From Eulemur rufifrons (taxonomy: Eukaryota > Chordata > Mammalia > Primates > Lemuridae), in contig NC_090986.1 in assembly GCF_041146395.1 (NCBI RefSeq), positions 39,902,001-39,966,000 on the forward strand: a DNA stretch of 64,000 bases, given 5' to 3'. Shown piece by piece: positions 1-12,093 of the stretch (its first letter is position 1; each line of letters opens with the position of its first letter). Position numbers and translations under genes: made by a program. The notes below the pieces were generated by a model. It was not told where the DNA came from and did no database searches. It saw only the letters and a program-made list of their open reading frames with translations.

Positions 1-14
1 AATAAAACAACTAT

Positions 15-254
15 TTTTTGCATGATGCTTTACAATTTACAAAGCATTTTCATATTTATTATTTATATGATCTACACACCAAACCTGAAAAGTTGATATC
101 ACTTATTTTTCATTTGACAGGAAAAAATAAACCAACCCTCAGACAGATTAAGTGACTTACCCAAGGTCAAACGATTGGTAGTACAGGGTCTAGGACTCAT
201 GCTCAGTTCTTCTAATTCCAGAATTTCATATTCTTTTCACTACATCACGCTGCC
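15..254 (+). repeat. MIR-family SINE
   Basis: The core AGTGACTTACCCAAGGTCA followed by a run ending in TTCACTACATCACGCTGCC matches the central and 3' parts of the MIR consensus on the plus strand. The upstream CTTTACAATTTACAAAGC stretch also fits a MIR-type 5' part. The copy is heavily diverged, as expected for an insertion shared by placental mammals. The 5' limit is approximate. Confidence 0.7.
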
Positions 255-1675
255 CATAGAAAAAAAAGCATCTATGAAAATACATGCATTAAAATGCTGA
301 ATTCACACTCTAAGTAGATTGAGGCTCTTTTAGAAAACCTAATGGCATTTCTGTAACTGTTATTTTGATGTGAGTTTAGTTCTAAAACATTTGAATAACA
401 AGGTTGACAAAATTTATTTTCAGTGGAAGTCAAAACTAAACAATAATTTTAATACATGAAATTCTATGGATCACGAACTTTGGTCAGAAGTATGATAAAT
501 ATGTCAGAAATATATTGATAGGAACATATGTTTTTAATTTCAAGTTTCAAGTCTTTGTTCTTTAGTTCGTTAAATTTCCCTCCTCTTTTATTCTCTCTCA
601 GTCTCTTAAGTCTACACTTTTTTGGTAAACAAGCTAAAACAAACTTGCCTTTGAGAGTTTTCTTTCATCAACTCTTTAGCTCTTGAAAGGGGTAATTTCC
701 TCACAAAAGAAACAAATGGAAGGAAGGAAATGACATTGAGCAAGTCTGATCTTGAAAAAGGCAAAATTCTGTAAAGCATGAAGATTAAATCATACATTAC
801 TTAGAGAAAAAGTGAAGGCTTATTAAAATTAGTTGGCACGGATCCTCACTCTTCACAAGAAAGTTGGACAAAACAAACAATGAGACTTCAGAAATTTTAA
901 AAGGACATGTGACTCTATGCCACACAATACACAAATTGACTATTTCAAGTATAAATATGATTGTAGTTTTCACTGTTCTAGGAGATAGTCTAACTGATAA
1001 GAAATTATATGAAGCTAAGTTTGCAAAGTCAGGATGTAAATAATTGAATAATTTAATGTGCACATGACATCTCAGTTAAATTCCATCTTGGTTACCCATA
1101 GAAGAAAGGCTGGGGTAAGACTTTTCTGGTATGTATTAATATTTTTGAAGTCTTAAAACATTTATATATTATTTTACTCAGGAATAAAGATTAAATTCAT
1201 TTAACTTTACAGATGTCTTGATTTTATATATCTTACATCTTATTCACTTCATTTGCAATATGCATACAAATAATTATACTATATGCTTTTAAATACACAA
1301 CCTAATTTTGTTATGTATTCGTCAACTTTTTGGGTGAATAAAATACATATTTCAGGTGCTACCACATTTCAGGTGCGCAGATGGCTTTATCTACAGCAGA
1401 CGTGCTGACCAGAAACTCCAGCCAAATGCTGCATTATATCTGGCTCAACATAGCAACAAAGCACTTGAAACAATGTTTGTACAGTGTTTCAAAGCAATTT
1501 GTTGCCATAGTAGTGAATTTCATCTGAAAATCTAAGAATGATATTTTCCCCCCATATTTTATTGACTGACAAATAGAATGGCCTCCCAAATTTGGATAAA
1601 CATTATTGGAACTAAGAGGAAACAGTCAACACAGGTGGGATGCTCAAAGGGCAGATGGGCTTTTGGGGATACTTT
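255..1675. other. AT-rich sequence with no recognised element
   Basis: I see no gene and no repeat I can name. Open frames here are short and have no recognisable protein signature. The part around 1355-1530 is slightly more GC-rich and non-repetitive, but nothing in it identifies a function. Confidence 0.5.
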
Positions 1676-1790
1676 TAATAACAATTATGGAAGGTCTACT
1701 ATGGGTCAGGTATGTGTTGCACTAGGGATATTAGGATGAAGATCAGACAACCTCTAACCTCAAGAAGCTCAAAGAGACTATCATTATCTT
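1676..1790 (-). repeat. L2 LINE 3' fragment, reverse
   Basis: The order CTACTATGGGTCAGGTATGTG, GCACTAGGGATATTAGGATGAA, CCTCTAACCTCAAGAAGCTCA follows the reversed L2 3' end (size-class phrase, 'gggatac' phrase, 'ccctcaaggagct' phrase). It is strongly diverged. Confidence 0.5.
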
Positions 1791-1796
1791 ATTTCC

Positions 1797-1856
1797 AAAA
1801 TCTAGTACACTGATTGGCACATAATAGGTGCTCAATAGATCTTTGCTGAATCAGTG
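1797..1856 (+). repeat. L2 LINE 3' end fragment, forward
   Basis: TTGGCACATAATAGGTGCTC followed by AATAGATCTTTGCTGAATCA matches the extreme L2 3' end on the plus strand. It lies directly after an opposite-strand L2 fragment, so this is an old rearrangement or two separate insertions. Confidence 0.5.
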
Positions 1857-2986
1857 GCAGGTCTGCTTATTATTGCAAAAGCTGCTACAAACATAGACAC
1901 AGACACACAGGAGCTCCAAGCCAGAGGGTCAGAGTAAACAAAAGGACCAGATATGAATGGTATGAAGGGGATAATAATAGGTGTGGCTGGAATTAGACAA
2001 CATGGAAGAGAAATGTGGTGTGGAAAGTGTTCTTAAAGTGAAAGAAGAAAAGGAAAGAAAAAAGAAGCTAATGAAGACATAAGGAAATCACAAAATTTAC
2101 AGTACTTACTTTAAAACTAAAAACTTTGACTTCACTGGTAAATACACAATTTATGTCAACTTACACAAAATATAAATTTTAAAACAAATTTTGGAGACTT
2201 TATGACTTGCCATTAACAAATTATCAATATTTTAAAACTTCCATTTTTTAACCACTTGAGCTTCTATGCTAAATAACGACAGACTGCTAAACGTTGCTCT
2301 CCCATAGTATTCCTTAAATAGCTTTTGAAAGTAGTTTTCTTAACTCAGGGAAGAATGTGAGAGAATTGTCAAAAATAAAATTAATAAAGCGCACACTTTA
2401 GGAAAAACTACCACTCACATAATTTATGACTATTCCACAAAATTCTTAGCTTAATTTTTTTTCAATTCTACTTTTAATAAAATTATACAGCAATAAGTAC
2501 TAATGATTCACATAAGTCTACCGAAAATACTTCTTGCATCTTCACAATAAACTTTTCATCCGTTTGAATTAATAGAATTGGAATCAGAAATACAAGCAAG
2601 TCAAAACTTGACTTAACTGGTAAAGTCTGCCAAGGTTCAGAGAGCAATTGACAAATCAGACAAAGCAGAGAATGAAAAAATTTGTTATTTCAGATCTCAG
2701 TGACATTTTGGCTATTCGAGTTTTTTTTTTAATTGAAAAAGCATGATAAATCTTAAAAGGACAATTTCTACCTAGCTTTTATGAGATATAGGCATTGTTA
2801 ACAACTATATTAATACATGACTGTAACAAAGATTTCTTCATTCTTATAGCTGAAATGTAGCCAATTATTTAAGAGTTACCTGCTGCTAAGACAGCTCTGA
2901 GCCTTTATCATTGCCACTAGAGACTTTTTATCATAAAAATCTGACAATGTTCAAAGCCCTTTCAAGAGGTCCTGACTTCCCAATAA
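1857..2986. other. No recognised element
   Basis: AT-rich, no gene seen. A purine-rich patch at about 2038-2072 (GAAAGAAGAAAAGGAAAG) is simple low-complexity sequence. Confidence 0.45.
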
Positions 2987-2997
2987 GATATATTTAT

Positions 2998-3180
2998 GGC
3001 TGGCACAATGGTGCACACCTACCTATAGTCCCAGCTACTGGGGAAGCTGAGGTGGGAAGATCCCTGGAGGACAGGAGTCTGGGGCTGTAGTGCACCATGC
3101 TCATGGCTATGAATAGCCACTGCACTCCTCCAGCCTGGGCAACATGTCAAAACCTTGTCTATTTTTTTTTTAAAAAAAAA
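2998..3180 (+). mobile_element. Alu monomer (FLAM/FRAM-like)
   Basis: The sequence runs GGCTGGCACAATGGTGCAC ... CCCAGCTACTGGGGAAGCTG ... CTCCAGCCTGGGCAACATG and ends in a T/A-rich tail. It contains one 7SL-derived arm only, so it is a monomer and not a dimeric Alu. Target-site copies are AGATATATTTAT just before (about 2987-2997) and AGATATTTAT just after (3181-3190), which supports both ends. Confidence 0.8.
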
Positions 3181-3191
3181 AGATATTTATG

Positions 3192-4350
3192 CTTTTTTTA
3201 CACATTAAAATAATACAGGCATAAGACATGCATTTATTTCATTTTAAACTTTTCTCATTAACCAAAAAATTCTGAATTACAAAAAGACAAATTTGACCTG
3301 CTCATTGATTCCCTGCTCCCCCCCACTCCAGGAACACTGCTCTGGCCACAAGCCAGAAACATATGCTTCCCTACTTATTGATATTGTTTAGAGGTAAATG
3401 TTTACATTTTATTTGATAATATATAATTTGGTCTTACAACTGTTTAGCCACTTAGACATTAGTTAGGTGAGGTATACAGTGTCTCAAGCAATTCACAGGG
3501 TAATATATTATTTTTTAAGATTATTTGAATAAAATAAAATTTGCTTTAAAAATTTGGAACTTACCTACTCTATTCTTGTGAAATATTGTGACAAATTAAA
3601 ATACATATGTCAATAACATCATATCACTGCCAGATTGTTAAGAAAATCTGGCCTAATTTGATTCTATTCAAGGAAAAATTTTTATGTTCAATGGATATAA
3701 TGGCAACTATCAAATTTATTAAAACTTTCTATACACATAGGCCCCTTGTAGCCTGTGGATCCTACTGTTCCCCAGGGCTGCATTAATAAGTTTTACTCCA
3801 TTTAACAATATATATAAATAGATTTGGACCTATCAATTTATTTTGAACATAAAGGGATTAATTCCATAAGAACTGATAGAGCAGATCCTGGTTCAAGGAT
3901 CCTCCCACTGGAAGGAAACTATTTTCCAGAATACTGGGAAGAGAGTACTGAGAAGACGACAATGTAGTAAAGATGTAAAGCGAAGTGGAACTAAGAACAA
4001 ATGACACACAGAGAGTAAAGAAAGACAAGATGTTGCAGTCCCAGAAAGCAGTGAGGTTCAAAAATTTAAAAACATATAACAGAAATAGGGCATAGGTTGG
4101 TTTGGCTCAAAGATAGGGGAAAAAAAACCCAAGACATATAATTAAAACTGTAGCATATAATTAGAAAATGTCCAAGTAAAATTTTCTCTATCTTAGGTTG
4201 ATATCAAACCCAGTGCTTATGTTTTCCCTGAGTCTACTGTGGAAATCAATTGAACTTGGCTATTGCTAGGAGAAGAAATCTGGGAAGAAGCCAAACAAGT
4301 CAGTAAATTGTACCCAAAAAAGGAATGTGCTCCTATATAGGTAGCCAAAC
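3192..4350. other. No recognised element
   Basis: No gene and no nameable repeat. The open frame at 3858-4061 on the minus strand has no family signature. Confidence 0.45.
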
Positions 4351-4850
4351 TGTGGTAGTTTGTCTTTAAAGATGGCCACCAACAATTCCTCTTTTCTCTA
4401 GATGTGCGTGCCATTCTTCCCTTCAAGAAGGGAATCTGCTTCCTTTCTTCTCAGCTTCAGCTTGGACTTTTGACTTATTTTGATCAAGAGGATGCAGCAG
4501 AAATGATGGACACTCTGCCAGTTCTGAGTTGAGGCTTTAAGAACAATAACAGCATCTACTTTTGCTCTCATGAAAACCATTTGTCATGCTTGAAGGAAGC
4601 CAGTGTAGACTGTCAGAGGAAGGGATCCATCCACCTGGAGGAGAACAAGGGTGTTCCAGGCACACAACCCACCCCAGCTGAGGCACAGATATGTGGGTGA
4701 GGTCTTTTTCTGATGTTCCAGACCCAGCCCAGCCACCAACTAATTATACTTGTATGACCCCAGCTGATACCACATGCAGCAAAAGAGCTGCCAGTCGACC
4801 TATAAAAGAAATAACAAATCATTTCTTTAAGCCACTAATTTTCAAAGGAT
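4351..4850 (+). mobile_element. MLT1-type MaLR solitary LTR
   Basis: Starts TGTGGTAGTTTGTC and shows the family's ordered landmarks: GATCAAGAGGATGCAGCAGAA, TGCCAGTTCTGAGTTGAGGC, CCAGCTGAGGCACAGATATG, GACCCCAGCTGATACCA and, near the end, TTTCTTTAAGCCACTAATTTT. No internal retroviral sequence adjoins it, so it is a solo LTR. Exact MLT1 subfamily is not assigned. Confidence 0.65.
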
Positions 4851-6340
4851 AACTAGAATTTGTAGCAAATCTAAAGTAAATACAGTAAAAGTGTGGACTA
4901 GTAGCTAGAGAATAATAGATGAATTTAAAATGAACTTTTAAAAAAACAACATGAAGTAATAAATGCTAGGGTAGACAACAAAGGAATGTCAATAAAAGTG
5001 GCAAAGAAAGCCAAGTAATGAGTCCGTGAGGCCAGTGATTGAATGTCTAGAGTCATTGAAAAAAAGGTAATCAAAAAAGTATCTTGAACATAGGAGAAAA
5101 ATTAATTGTTGTGGTAAAAGAAAATTGGTCATTTTCAGTAATAGTAAAAGAGCTTACTGCATTCCAATTTGAATATGACTAGAGAAGCTGAACTAAAAGT
5201 TAAACAAAAAATCTCTTTGGAGAAATCAGGGTCAGGAGAAGTGACTCATGCCTGTAATCCCAATGCTTTGAGAGGCTGATGTGAGAAGATCACTTGAGAT
5301 CAGGAGTTCAAGACCGGGCAACATAGTGAGAACTTCCTATCTCTACAAAAAAATTTTTTTAATTAAAAAAAAAAAGAAATCAGAAAGCTACCAAGACAGT
5401 CAATGCTTTCAAGAGCCATTATCCCAGAGAGAAAGGAAGCTCATTGACCTGAGCCCAACATTCTGCAGCAGTTTTTCTCCTTGGGGCATTTGATGATTCC
5501 TAAGCTACATAGGCCTGAGATACTAATAAACCAAGAAGAAAGTAAAGGCTGAAATCCTAAACTGAGATTTCAGGAATCTTACTACTAAAAAGTTAGAGTT
5601 CAGGGCCCTCCAAGGAGGAGGACTCCTAGTAAATTTCTTATACTTCCAGTCAAGACTCCAAAAGGACTATATTCTAAGAATAAATATGAACTAAAAATAG
5701 ACTAAACCTTACCAAGCATTGAAACCATCTTTGAATCAACTCAACCTCAGGTAGGATTGAGGTGATCTTCTCTTAGTCTAATTGCCCATCAGAAAGGGGG
5801 GAAGGGACTTTCCTTAGAAGAAGATAACATCCATGAAAGCCTCAAATTATTTCTACAGTTTTTCAAATACAATATTTAGTACTCAATTAAAAAACTATAA
5901 GGCATGCTTGCAAAAGACCAAATATCTGGCATATAAAAGAAAAAAACAGGCAATTGAAGCAAACCTATAGGTGATTCACATATTATAGTTATTATTCATG
6001 GTCTTTCAAATTACTATAAATATGTCCAAGAAAATCAATGACTACATGGAAAATTTCACCAGAAAACTGGAATCTCTAAAAAATAATTAAATTTAAGTAA
6101 AAATTCTGTAAATAGACACTACAATAACAAAAATTTAAAACTCAATTGATGGGATTAGTACCAAATTAGACATAGTAGAAGAAAAGATTAGCAATTGAAA
6201 GGAAGGTCAATAGAACATATCTACAGAAGCATGGTGAGAAAAAAAAATGATAAAACCACAGTAAAAAGTGTAAACATATTGGATATGATGAAAAGATTTC
6301 ACATACTCATAAATATCCCATAAAAAGTTTAAAAATAAGG
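4851..6340 (+). mobile_element. Old L1M/HAL1-like 5' and ORF1-region fragment
   Basis: From memory of old mammalian L1/HAL1 5' sequence, the landmarks fit in order: CATTCTGCAGCAGTTTTTCTC, GATGATTCCTAAGCTACATAG, AGGAGGAGGACTCC, AGACTAAACCTTACCAAGCA, then ORF1-like phrases such as AAAATCAATGACTACATGG, GAAAACTGGAATCTC and CAATTGATGGGATTAGTACC. Reading frames are destroyed. An Alu monomer sits inside it at 5230-5374. The first few hundred bases are less certain. Confidence 0.55.
5230..5374 (+). mobile_element. Alu left-arm monomer (FLAM-like)
   Basis: The phrases GTGACTCATGCCTGTAATCC, GAGATCAGGAGTTCAAGACC and CCTATCTCTACAAAAAAA are an Alu left arm ending in an A-rich tail. A 9-bp target-site duplication, AGAAATCAG, flanks it at 5221-5229 and 5375-5383. 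It inserted into older L1-like sequence. Confidence 0.8.
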
Positions 6341-6728
6341 AATGGATGACATCATAGATTATACCTTACCAAAGATAGTCACACATTCTTTGCTACTCCT
6401 CTTATTTAGCGGTGAAATCTAAATTTGAGCTGGTTTTAGTGACTTTCTTGATCCATAAAAAATGGTGGAAGGGACATTCTGGGACTTCTAGACTTGGTCA
6501 TGAGAAGCCTTGAAGCTTCCACTCAAGCTTCATCAAATACTCTGTCTGCTAGCCTTGAGCTGCTATGTAAAAATTTGACTATCCTGAAACCACCATACAG
6601 GAGAGGCCATATGTAGGCATGATGGTAAACAGTCCCAGCTGAGCCAGGCTTCCAATCATCCCCACCAAGCAGATATATGTGAGAAAAGCCATCCGCCAGC
6701 TGAATACCTCAAAGTGACCTCTCTGGAT
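6341..6728 (+). mobile_element. MLT1-type MaLR LTR (older subfamily)
   Basis: Ordered landmarks: GCTGCTATGTAAAAATTTGACTA, CCTGAAACCACCATACAGGA, GAGGCCATATGTAGGCATG, ACAGTCCCAGCTGAGCCAGG, CCAATCATCCCCACCAAG. These fit an old MLT1 LTR in forward orientation. The normal polyadenylation end (AAGCCACTAAG) is not seen, so the 3' part is lost or replaced at about 6730. Confidence 0.55.
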
Positions 6729-6928
6729 AATACGTGAAAACAAAAAATTTCCCAAGGTTATTTTCATTATTAAGGTAGCAATCAATGAAAAATCAAGAAC
6801 ACCTTGTGCTCGAATGGGATGGATTGGCAAATGTTACCAATCATTTTCTGATTAGTTGAGGAGGATCTGAGATGTCAGAAACTGCTGAAATTACACAGAG
6901 CATCCCCTGTCTATTTACTTCACTAGAA

Positions 6929-7319
6929 CAGGCATTGGCAAACGTTTTCTGCAAAGTCTCAGTAAATGTTTTAGGCTATGATTATAGGCTAAGAGGCAAA
7001 AAAAAGAAGAAGAAAGAAAGAAAAGGAAGAAAGAAAAATACTGTGCAGGTACTTATAACAAGAGAGAAAACAAATTGCCACAAAATTTTATTGAAAACAT
7101 TCAAATGTAATAATTTTTTGTAATACAGTTCTACTGATGAAAAGAATGGAATTCTCTTGTGGGTGATAGCATTTCATTTAATTCGAGTTCAAAATTAGTG
7201 TGCCCTATCATCAAATAAATTGCAAATGTTCATCTGTAAAACCATTCTTGGCTCACAGGCCATACAAAAATAGGCAACAGACCAGATTTGGCCCACAGGC
7301 TATAGTTTGCTAACCCCTG
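6929..7319. mobile_element. Non-autonomous hAT (Charlie-type) DNA transposon
   Basis: Inverted ends are CAGGCATTGGCAAACG at 6929 and GTTTGCTAACCCCTG ending at 7319. Internal phrases (TTTTCTGCAAAGTCTCAGTAAATGTTTTAGGCTATG on the left, CAGACCAGATTTGGCCCACAGGC on the right) belong to a common mammalian hAT non-autonomous family. The flanks CACTAGAA (6921-6928) and TACTATAA (7320-7327) agree at 6 of 8 positions, as expected for a decayed 8-bp hAT target duplication. A (GAAA)n-like purine patch at 6999-7037 lies inside. Confidence 0.75.
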
Positions 7320-7327
7320 TACTATAA

Positions 7328-9270
7328 TATAAAAAATGTAAATTGAATAGCTTTCCCTGAAGTTCCTTTAACACACAAGGTTAGTGTTGTTTTTGTTTTA
7401 TATGCTCTGCTGTTGGCTTTGGGCAGAGCAGAACAGATCCACAAACATTGCTGGGTGTCTTTATGTGAGTACTGAGACATATGGGTAAGGAAATGAGAAA
7501 CTCAGCCCTTCAGCCTTCTCTACCCTTTTTTCTACATCTCTTGACATCATGTAAGATCCTCTTTAGAAAGCTTTCCCATCTCTCTGGCATCAAGTCTTAG
7601 AATTAGCTTTAACCCCTAAAATAAATATATCTGGGTCTTGAGACTCTGGGTAACTATTTCTCCCTCTATAAAATCTTTTCTATCCAAGTTTAGCTATCTT
7701 CCCTGTGAAAAACAATTTTTTCCCAACCTCAATCATTTAAGTTGTGATTAAAATTGCTTTGAATTTAATTAAGATAGAGGCCAGTTACTGGTCTGCAAGT
7801 ATCCTCTCTGTATCTTAGGGATAGCCCTAGATGGCCTTTTTCATCTCTTCCTCTAAGTATGTGACAATGTCTCCTTGACTACAGGAAGTATGTTGCTAAG
7901 AAACACATTGTTGTGTTTGATATAAGACAAAAACCAACACCATCAGTGAAAATAGTTATGTGGTATAATTATTTGCTATCTGTGATTAGCTATAGGGTTT
8001 TGTTAAAACCCAACAGACTGCATCTGAAAAACAATGTGATTTGAGGTGGATCAACATTCTTAGAAAAATACCAGTAATTCTTACTAAAACTTGTACACAA
8101 TCATTAAATAAATGTACACATTGCTAACAAATAAACACTGTTTAGACAATGGAATTCAAGTACTCTACAATTGAAACTACTGTTTTGGAAAAAACCCAGC
8201 ATTTTAACTATTGTTACTAGATATCCTCCTATTCTCCCATTTTATTTGTTTTTTTGAAATGATTCATTTTGTGAAATCTAAATTATTTTTGAAATTTTCT
8301 AATAGCACAATTTATCTGAAATAATAAAGGATAGTGAGAGTACATTAGGTACATAATTAGTAGATGTTTATGCAAATGAATGAATAACCTAAAAGTGGGA
8401 TTTCTTCATTATTTTTTCTGTACCTAGAAATTCAAAGGAGCTCGTATCCATCTTTTCCTCAGACTCTCTTACATGATGTTTCATTATGCATATATGTGAG
8501 TTATCTTATATAAACATATTTTTCCCAGTCCTCTGTCTACATATTTCCGTTTATGGCACTAGAACAATCACAGGCCAAAGTAGGTTGATTAAATTACCAA
8601 GTTTAATGAGTTCCCACCAACTTAAGCATTTTCACCTTTGTTGATAAAGAAATGAAAGGATTGCTGAGAATCTAGTCCGCTCTTTTAACAGATTCACACC
8701 TTGGCGTAACTAAACTTTTACTTTGGGGTGGGCCTTTCCTCTAGAATACATTAATTAGGACCCTAAGGAACTTAGCATATTTTGCTTATCTAGCAGACTC
8801 TTTTAAGGAAACAATAACCTTTTCAATTTTTTCTTTTTGTCTCAACTAAGATTCATTTACATCTGTAAGCCTAGCCATGACAGTTCCTAAGAGAACAGTA
8901 AAGTTCATTGTGAAATTTAGTTACTTCAAAGGGCAGATTCATCTGAAGACTCATTAGCTACTGGCTTTGTTTGTTACCTGGGAACAGAACTGAGGAACTG
9001 CACCAAAGGATCTCTTTACTCAATTCTAAATGCTTTTCCTGAAAGGACAAAAATATATTTCATCATCTTATTTATCATTTCTGTATCTCTTCATCAGGAA
9101 TGTTCCACGTTGTTTCTGTGCACTCTGGAAGGGATAGCTCAGTTTTTGATGTAAGTAACCACACATGACAAGGAGTTCCTTGTTAATAATTGATTTTCAA
9201 GTGAATTGTACTATTAGCAACATCTGAAGTATCTCACTCCTCTCTGAATTTTCCCAAAGCATACCCTTAA
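7328..9270. other. Repeat-poor stretch, no gene recognised
   Basis: About 1.9 kb with no element I can name and no coding signature. It could be unique sequence or repeats too old to recognise by eye. Confidence 0.45.
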
Positions 9271-9274
9271 TGTG

Positions 9275-9650
9275 TGTATGGGCTGAATTGTGTTTCCCCA
9301 AAATTTATATGTTGAAATCTAAACCCCTCAGTACCTCAGAATGTGACTATATTTAGAAATAGTGTCTTTGAAGAGGTAATTAAGTTAAATGAGGTCATTA
9401 GGATAGGCTCTAACTCAACATTACTGGTATCCTTCTAAGAAGAGGATGAATAGGATGTAGGCACAGAGGGAAGACCATGGAAAAGACACATCTACAAGCA
9501 AAGGAGAGAGGCCTCAGAAGAAACCAACCCTGTGAACACCTTGATCTTAGACTTCTAGCCTCCGAAATTGTGAGAAAAATAAATAAATTTCTGTTGTCTA
9601 AGCCTCACAGTCTACGGTACTTTCTTATGGCAACTCTAGCTAACTAATAC
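9275..9650 (+). mobile_element. MLT1A-like MaLR solitary LTR
   Basis: Close match in order to MLT1A: GGGCTGAATTGTGTTTCCCC, TATATGTTGAAATCTAAACC, CAGTACCTCAGAATGTGAC, AGGTAATTAAGTTAAATGAGG, GAAACCAACCCTGTGAACACC, TTCTAGCCTCCGAAATTGTG and GGCAACTCTAGCTAACTAATAC at the 3' end. The sequence AATAAATAAATTTCTGTTGT supplies the ancestral polyadenylation signal. Nearly full length. Confidence 0.8.
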
Positions 9651-9734
9651 GGTATGCCGCCTTTTGGGCAATAGTTATTTATGCATATATTTTAGTTACT
9701 AGGGGCTAACCTTATGAGTTCCTTGGAATTAAAG

Positions 9735-9822
9735 CCTGTATTCTAAACATTTCTGTGTCCTCTGCAACACACTCCTTTGCACAGAATAGATGTTTAATAA
9801 ACATTAACTGAATAAATTCATT
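9735..9822 (+). repeat. L2 LINE 3' end fragment
   Basis: TTTGCACAGAATAGATGTTT followed by AATAAACATTAACTGAATAAA matches the L2 3' terminus, with diverged upstream sequence (CTGTGTCCTCTGC). Confidence 0.5.
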
Positions 9823-10015
9823 AATTTTAAAATATAGAATGGTACAAAATTTATCTATGAGAATATTTTAAAATAAACTTGGAAATATGTTTTTTTAAAT
9901 TACATTTAATTTTTAAGCACAATATTAAGAAAAGGACTTAAAAGTATGACATGCTACTGTGAATAATATCTAATACGATATTCTGATCTTGAAAGAGTTT
10001 TAATGTATATGATAA

Positions 10016-10463
10016 TGGAATTAGTTCCCTATTGCTGCTATAAAAAATACCATAAATATAGTGACTAAAAACAAATTATTCTGTTAGAATTCTGAAAATC
10101 AGAAGTCTAAAATCAAGGTGTTGGCAGTACTGGTTCCTCCTGAAGGCTTCAGGAAAGAATCTGTTTCTTACCCTTTTCCAGTCTCTAGAGGGCGCCTACA
10201 TTCTTTGGCTTCTGGCCCCTTCCTCCATATTCAATGGGCATCCGTCCAACCTCCAGTTTTGTCACCACATCTTTTTCTGACCTTGAGCTCCTGCCTCCCT
10301 CTTATAAAGACCCTTGTGATGACATTAGGCCCACCTGGAAAATCTCCCCATCTCAAAATCCTTAATCACATCTGCAAAGTCCTTTCTACCATAAAAGGTA
10401 ATATATTCACAGGCCCGGGGATCAGGACATGGACATCTTTGGGGGACCATTCATCAGCTAGGC
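10016..10463 (-). mobile_element. MLT1-type MaLR LTR, reverse
   Basis: Reverse-strand MLT1 phrases in order: TTAGTTCCCTATTGCTGCTATAA, TCAGAAGTCTAAAATCAAGGTG, CCCTCTTATAAAGACCC, AATCACATCTGCAAAGTCC and CTTTGGGGGACCATTCAT. The 121-residue open frame at 10118-10480 lies entirely inside this LTR and is not a gene. Confidence 0.75.
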
Positions 10464-10724
10464 AGCTGAGGGCCAGTATGTAAAAGGCTTTTCAAGCCCA
10501 GGAGTGATCCAAGCATATGGAAGTAAATGTTGTTCTCGGTTTCTATCAAGCCCTCCACCACAGTAAATTAACTTTTAATTTATTTAGTAGAATGGAGAAA
10601 TAGAAAGTATATGCCTGCTACATTTAAAAATTAATCCCATTCAGACCATTAATTCTGTCAATCATTCAAGGCCTATGTCCTAAACATTACTTAAACCTTA
10701 CAGGGTTATCATATTAAAACAATT

Positions 10725-11540
10725 TTATGGCCAACAGGTATAAGAAAAAATGCTCAACATCACTAAATATTAGGGAAATGCAAATCAAAACCACAATGAG
10801 ATATTAGTAAATTAGTACAGCCACTGTGAAAAACAACATGGAGATTTCTCAAAAAACAAAAAAATAGAACTCCCATATGATCCGGCAATTCCATTACTGG
10901 GTATTTATCCAAAGGAAATCAGTATATCAAATGGACACCTACACTCGTATGTTTATTACAGCACTATTCATAATAGCAAAGATATGGAATCAACCTAAGT
11001 GTCCATTAACTAATGAATGAATACAGAAAATGTGGCATATACACAATGGAATACCATCCAGCCATAAAAAACAATGAAATCCTGTCATTTGCAGCAACAT
11101 GGTTGGAACTGGAGGTCGTTATGTTAAGTGAAATAAGCCAGGTACAGAAAAACAAATGTTTTCATTCATATGTGGGTGCTAAAAACATCGATTTCATGGA
11201 GGTAGATAGTAGAATGATAGCTACTGAAAGCTGGGAAGAGTGTAGGGGCATAAAGAGAGTTTGGTTAACAGGTACAAACATACAGTTAGACAAAAAGAAC
11301 AAGTTCTAATGTTGGATAGAATAGGATGACTATAGTTAACAACAATGTATTTTACATTTCAAAATAGCTAGAAGAGAGAACTTGAGATATTCCAAACACA
11401 TAAAATGATAAGTACTTGAGGTGATGGACACTGTAAATACCCTGACTTGATCATTACACTGTCTACGCATGTAACAAAATATCACATGTACCCAGTAAAC
11501 ATATACGGATATTATGTATCAATAAAACATTTTTAAAAAC
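10725..11540 (+). mobile_element. L1 3' end (ORF2 C-terminus and 3' UTR)
   Basis: Carries the end of L1 ORF2 (CTCCCATATGATCCGGCAAT, GGTATTTATCCAAAGGAAA, GGAATACCATCCAGCCATAAA) and a 3' UTR ending TATCAATAAAACATTTTTAAAAA. Compared with the copy at 28940-29895 it lacks roughly 110 bp after GAGATATTAG, an internal deletion. The 98-residue frame from 11013 is the ORF2 C-terminus region. The flanks AAAACAATTTTATG (about 10716) and AAAACATAATTTGATG (about 11537) may be a decayed target duplication. Confidence 0.85.
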
Positions 11541-12093
11541 ATAATTTGATGTAGCTTAATCACTTTTTAGAGCTGCTGAGAAAATGATACCATTAAATTT
11601 TCAGAGATCTGTATATAATGATTGTATCTCTGTGAGAAGTATGAAGTATAAAGTTTAATAATTTATCCAGAGATTATGATCAATTAGGCACTCAGGGTGG
11701 GAATTTTATATAAATACAAAATAAACACAAATAAAAGCCAAAGCAATTTTGGTTTTGGAAATAAATGGTGAATTTGTTTTGTTTTGTTTTTTTCTGCCAG
11801 GATTTTCCAGATCTATATATCTACATTGCCTAATGAGTCCAACTTTATAGCCATATGAAGTGAACATACTTTATGAATCTCTTTAATCTTTCTATCAGTC
11901 TCTATTTACTAACCATAGAGGTTTAAGTTACTTCTTAAATATAAAACTAAATCCTACTTTTATCACTCAGGAATGTTAAACCTACTGAAAATTATGCAAA
12001 GTTTCACACATACACACACACGTGTCATGCCATGAAAACATTCAAAACATATAAAGGTATGTGAATAATTTTGAAACCCTTAAAAATATAATA
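11541..12093. other. No recognised element
   Basis: AT-rich, no gene seen. A short CA-rich patch lies at about 12007-12023. Confidence 0.45.

Noticed and set aside
10118..10480. 121-codon open frame as a gene
   Set aside because: It lies wholly within a reverse MLT1 LTR, with no start context or domain.
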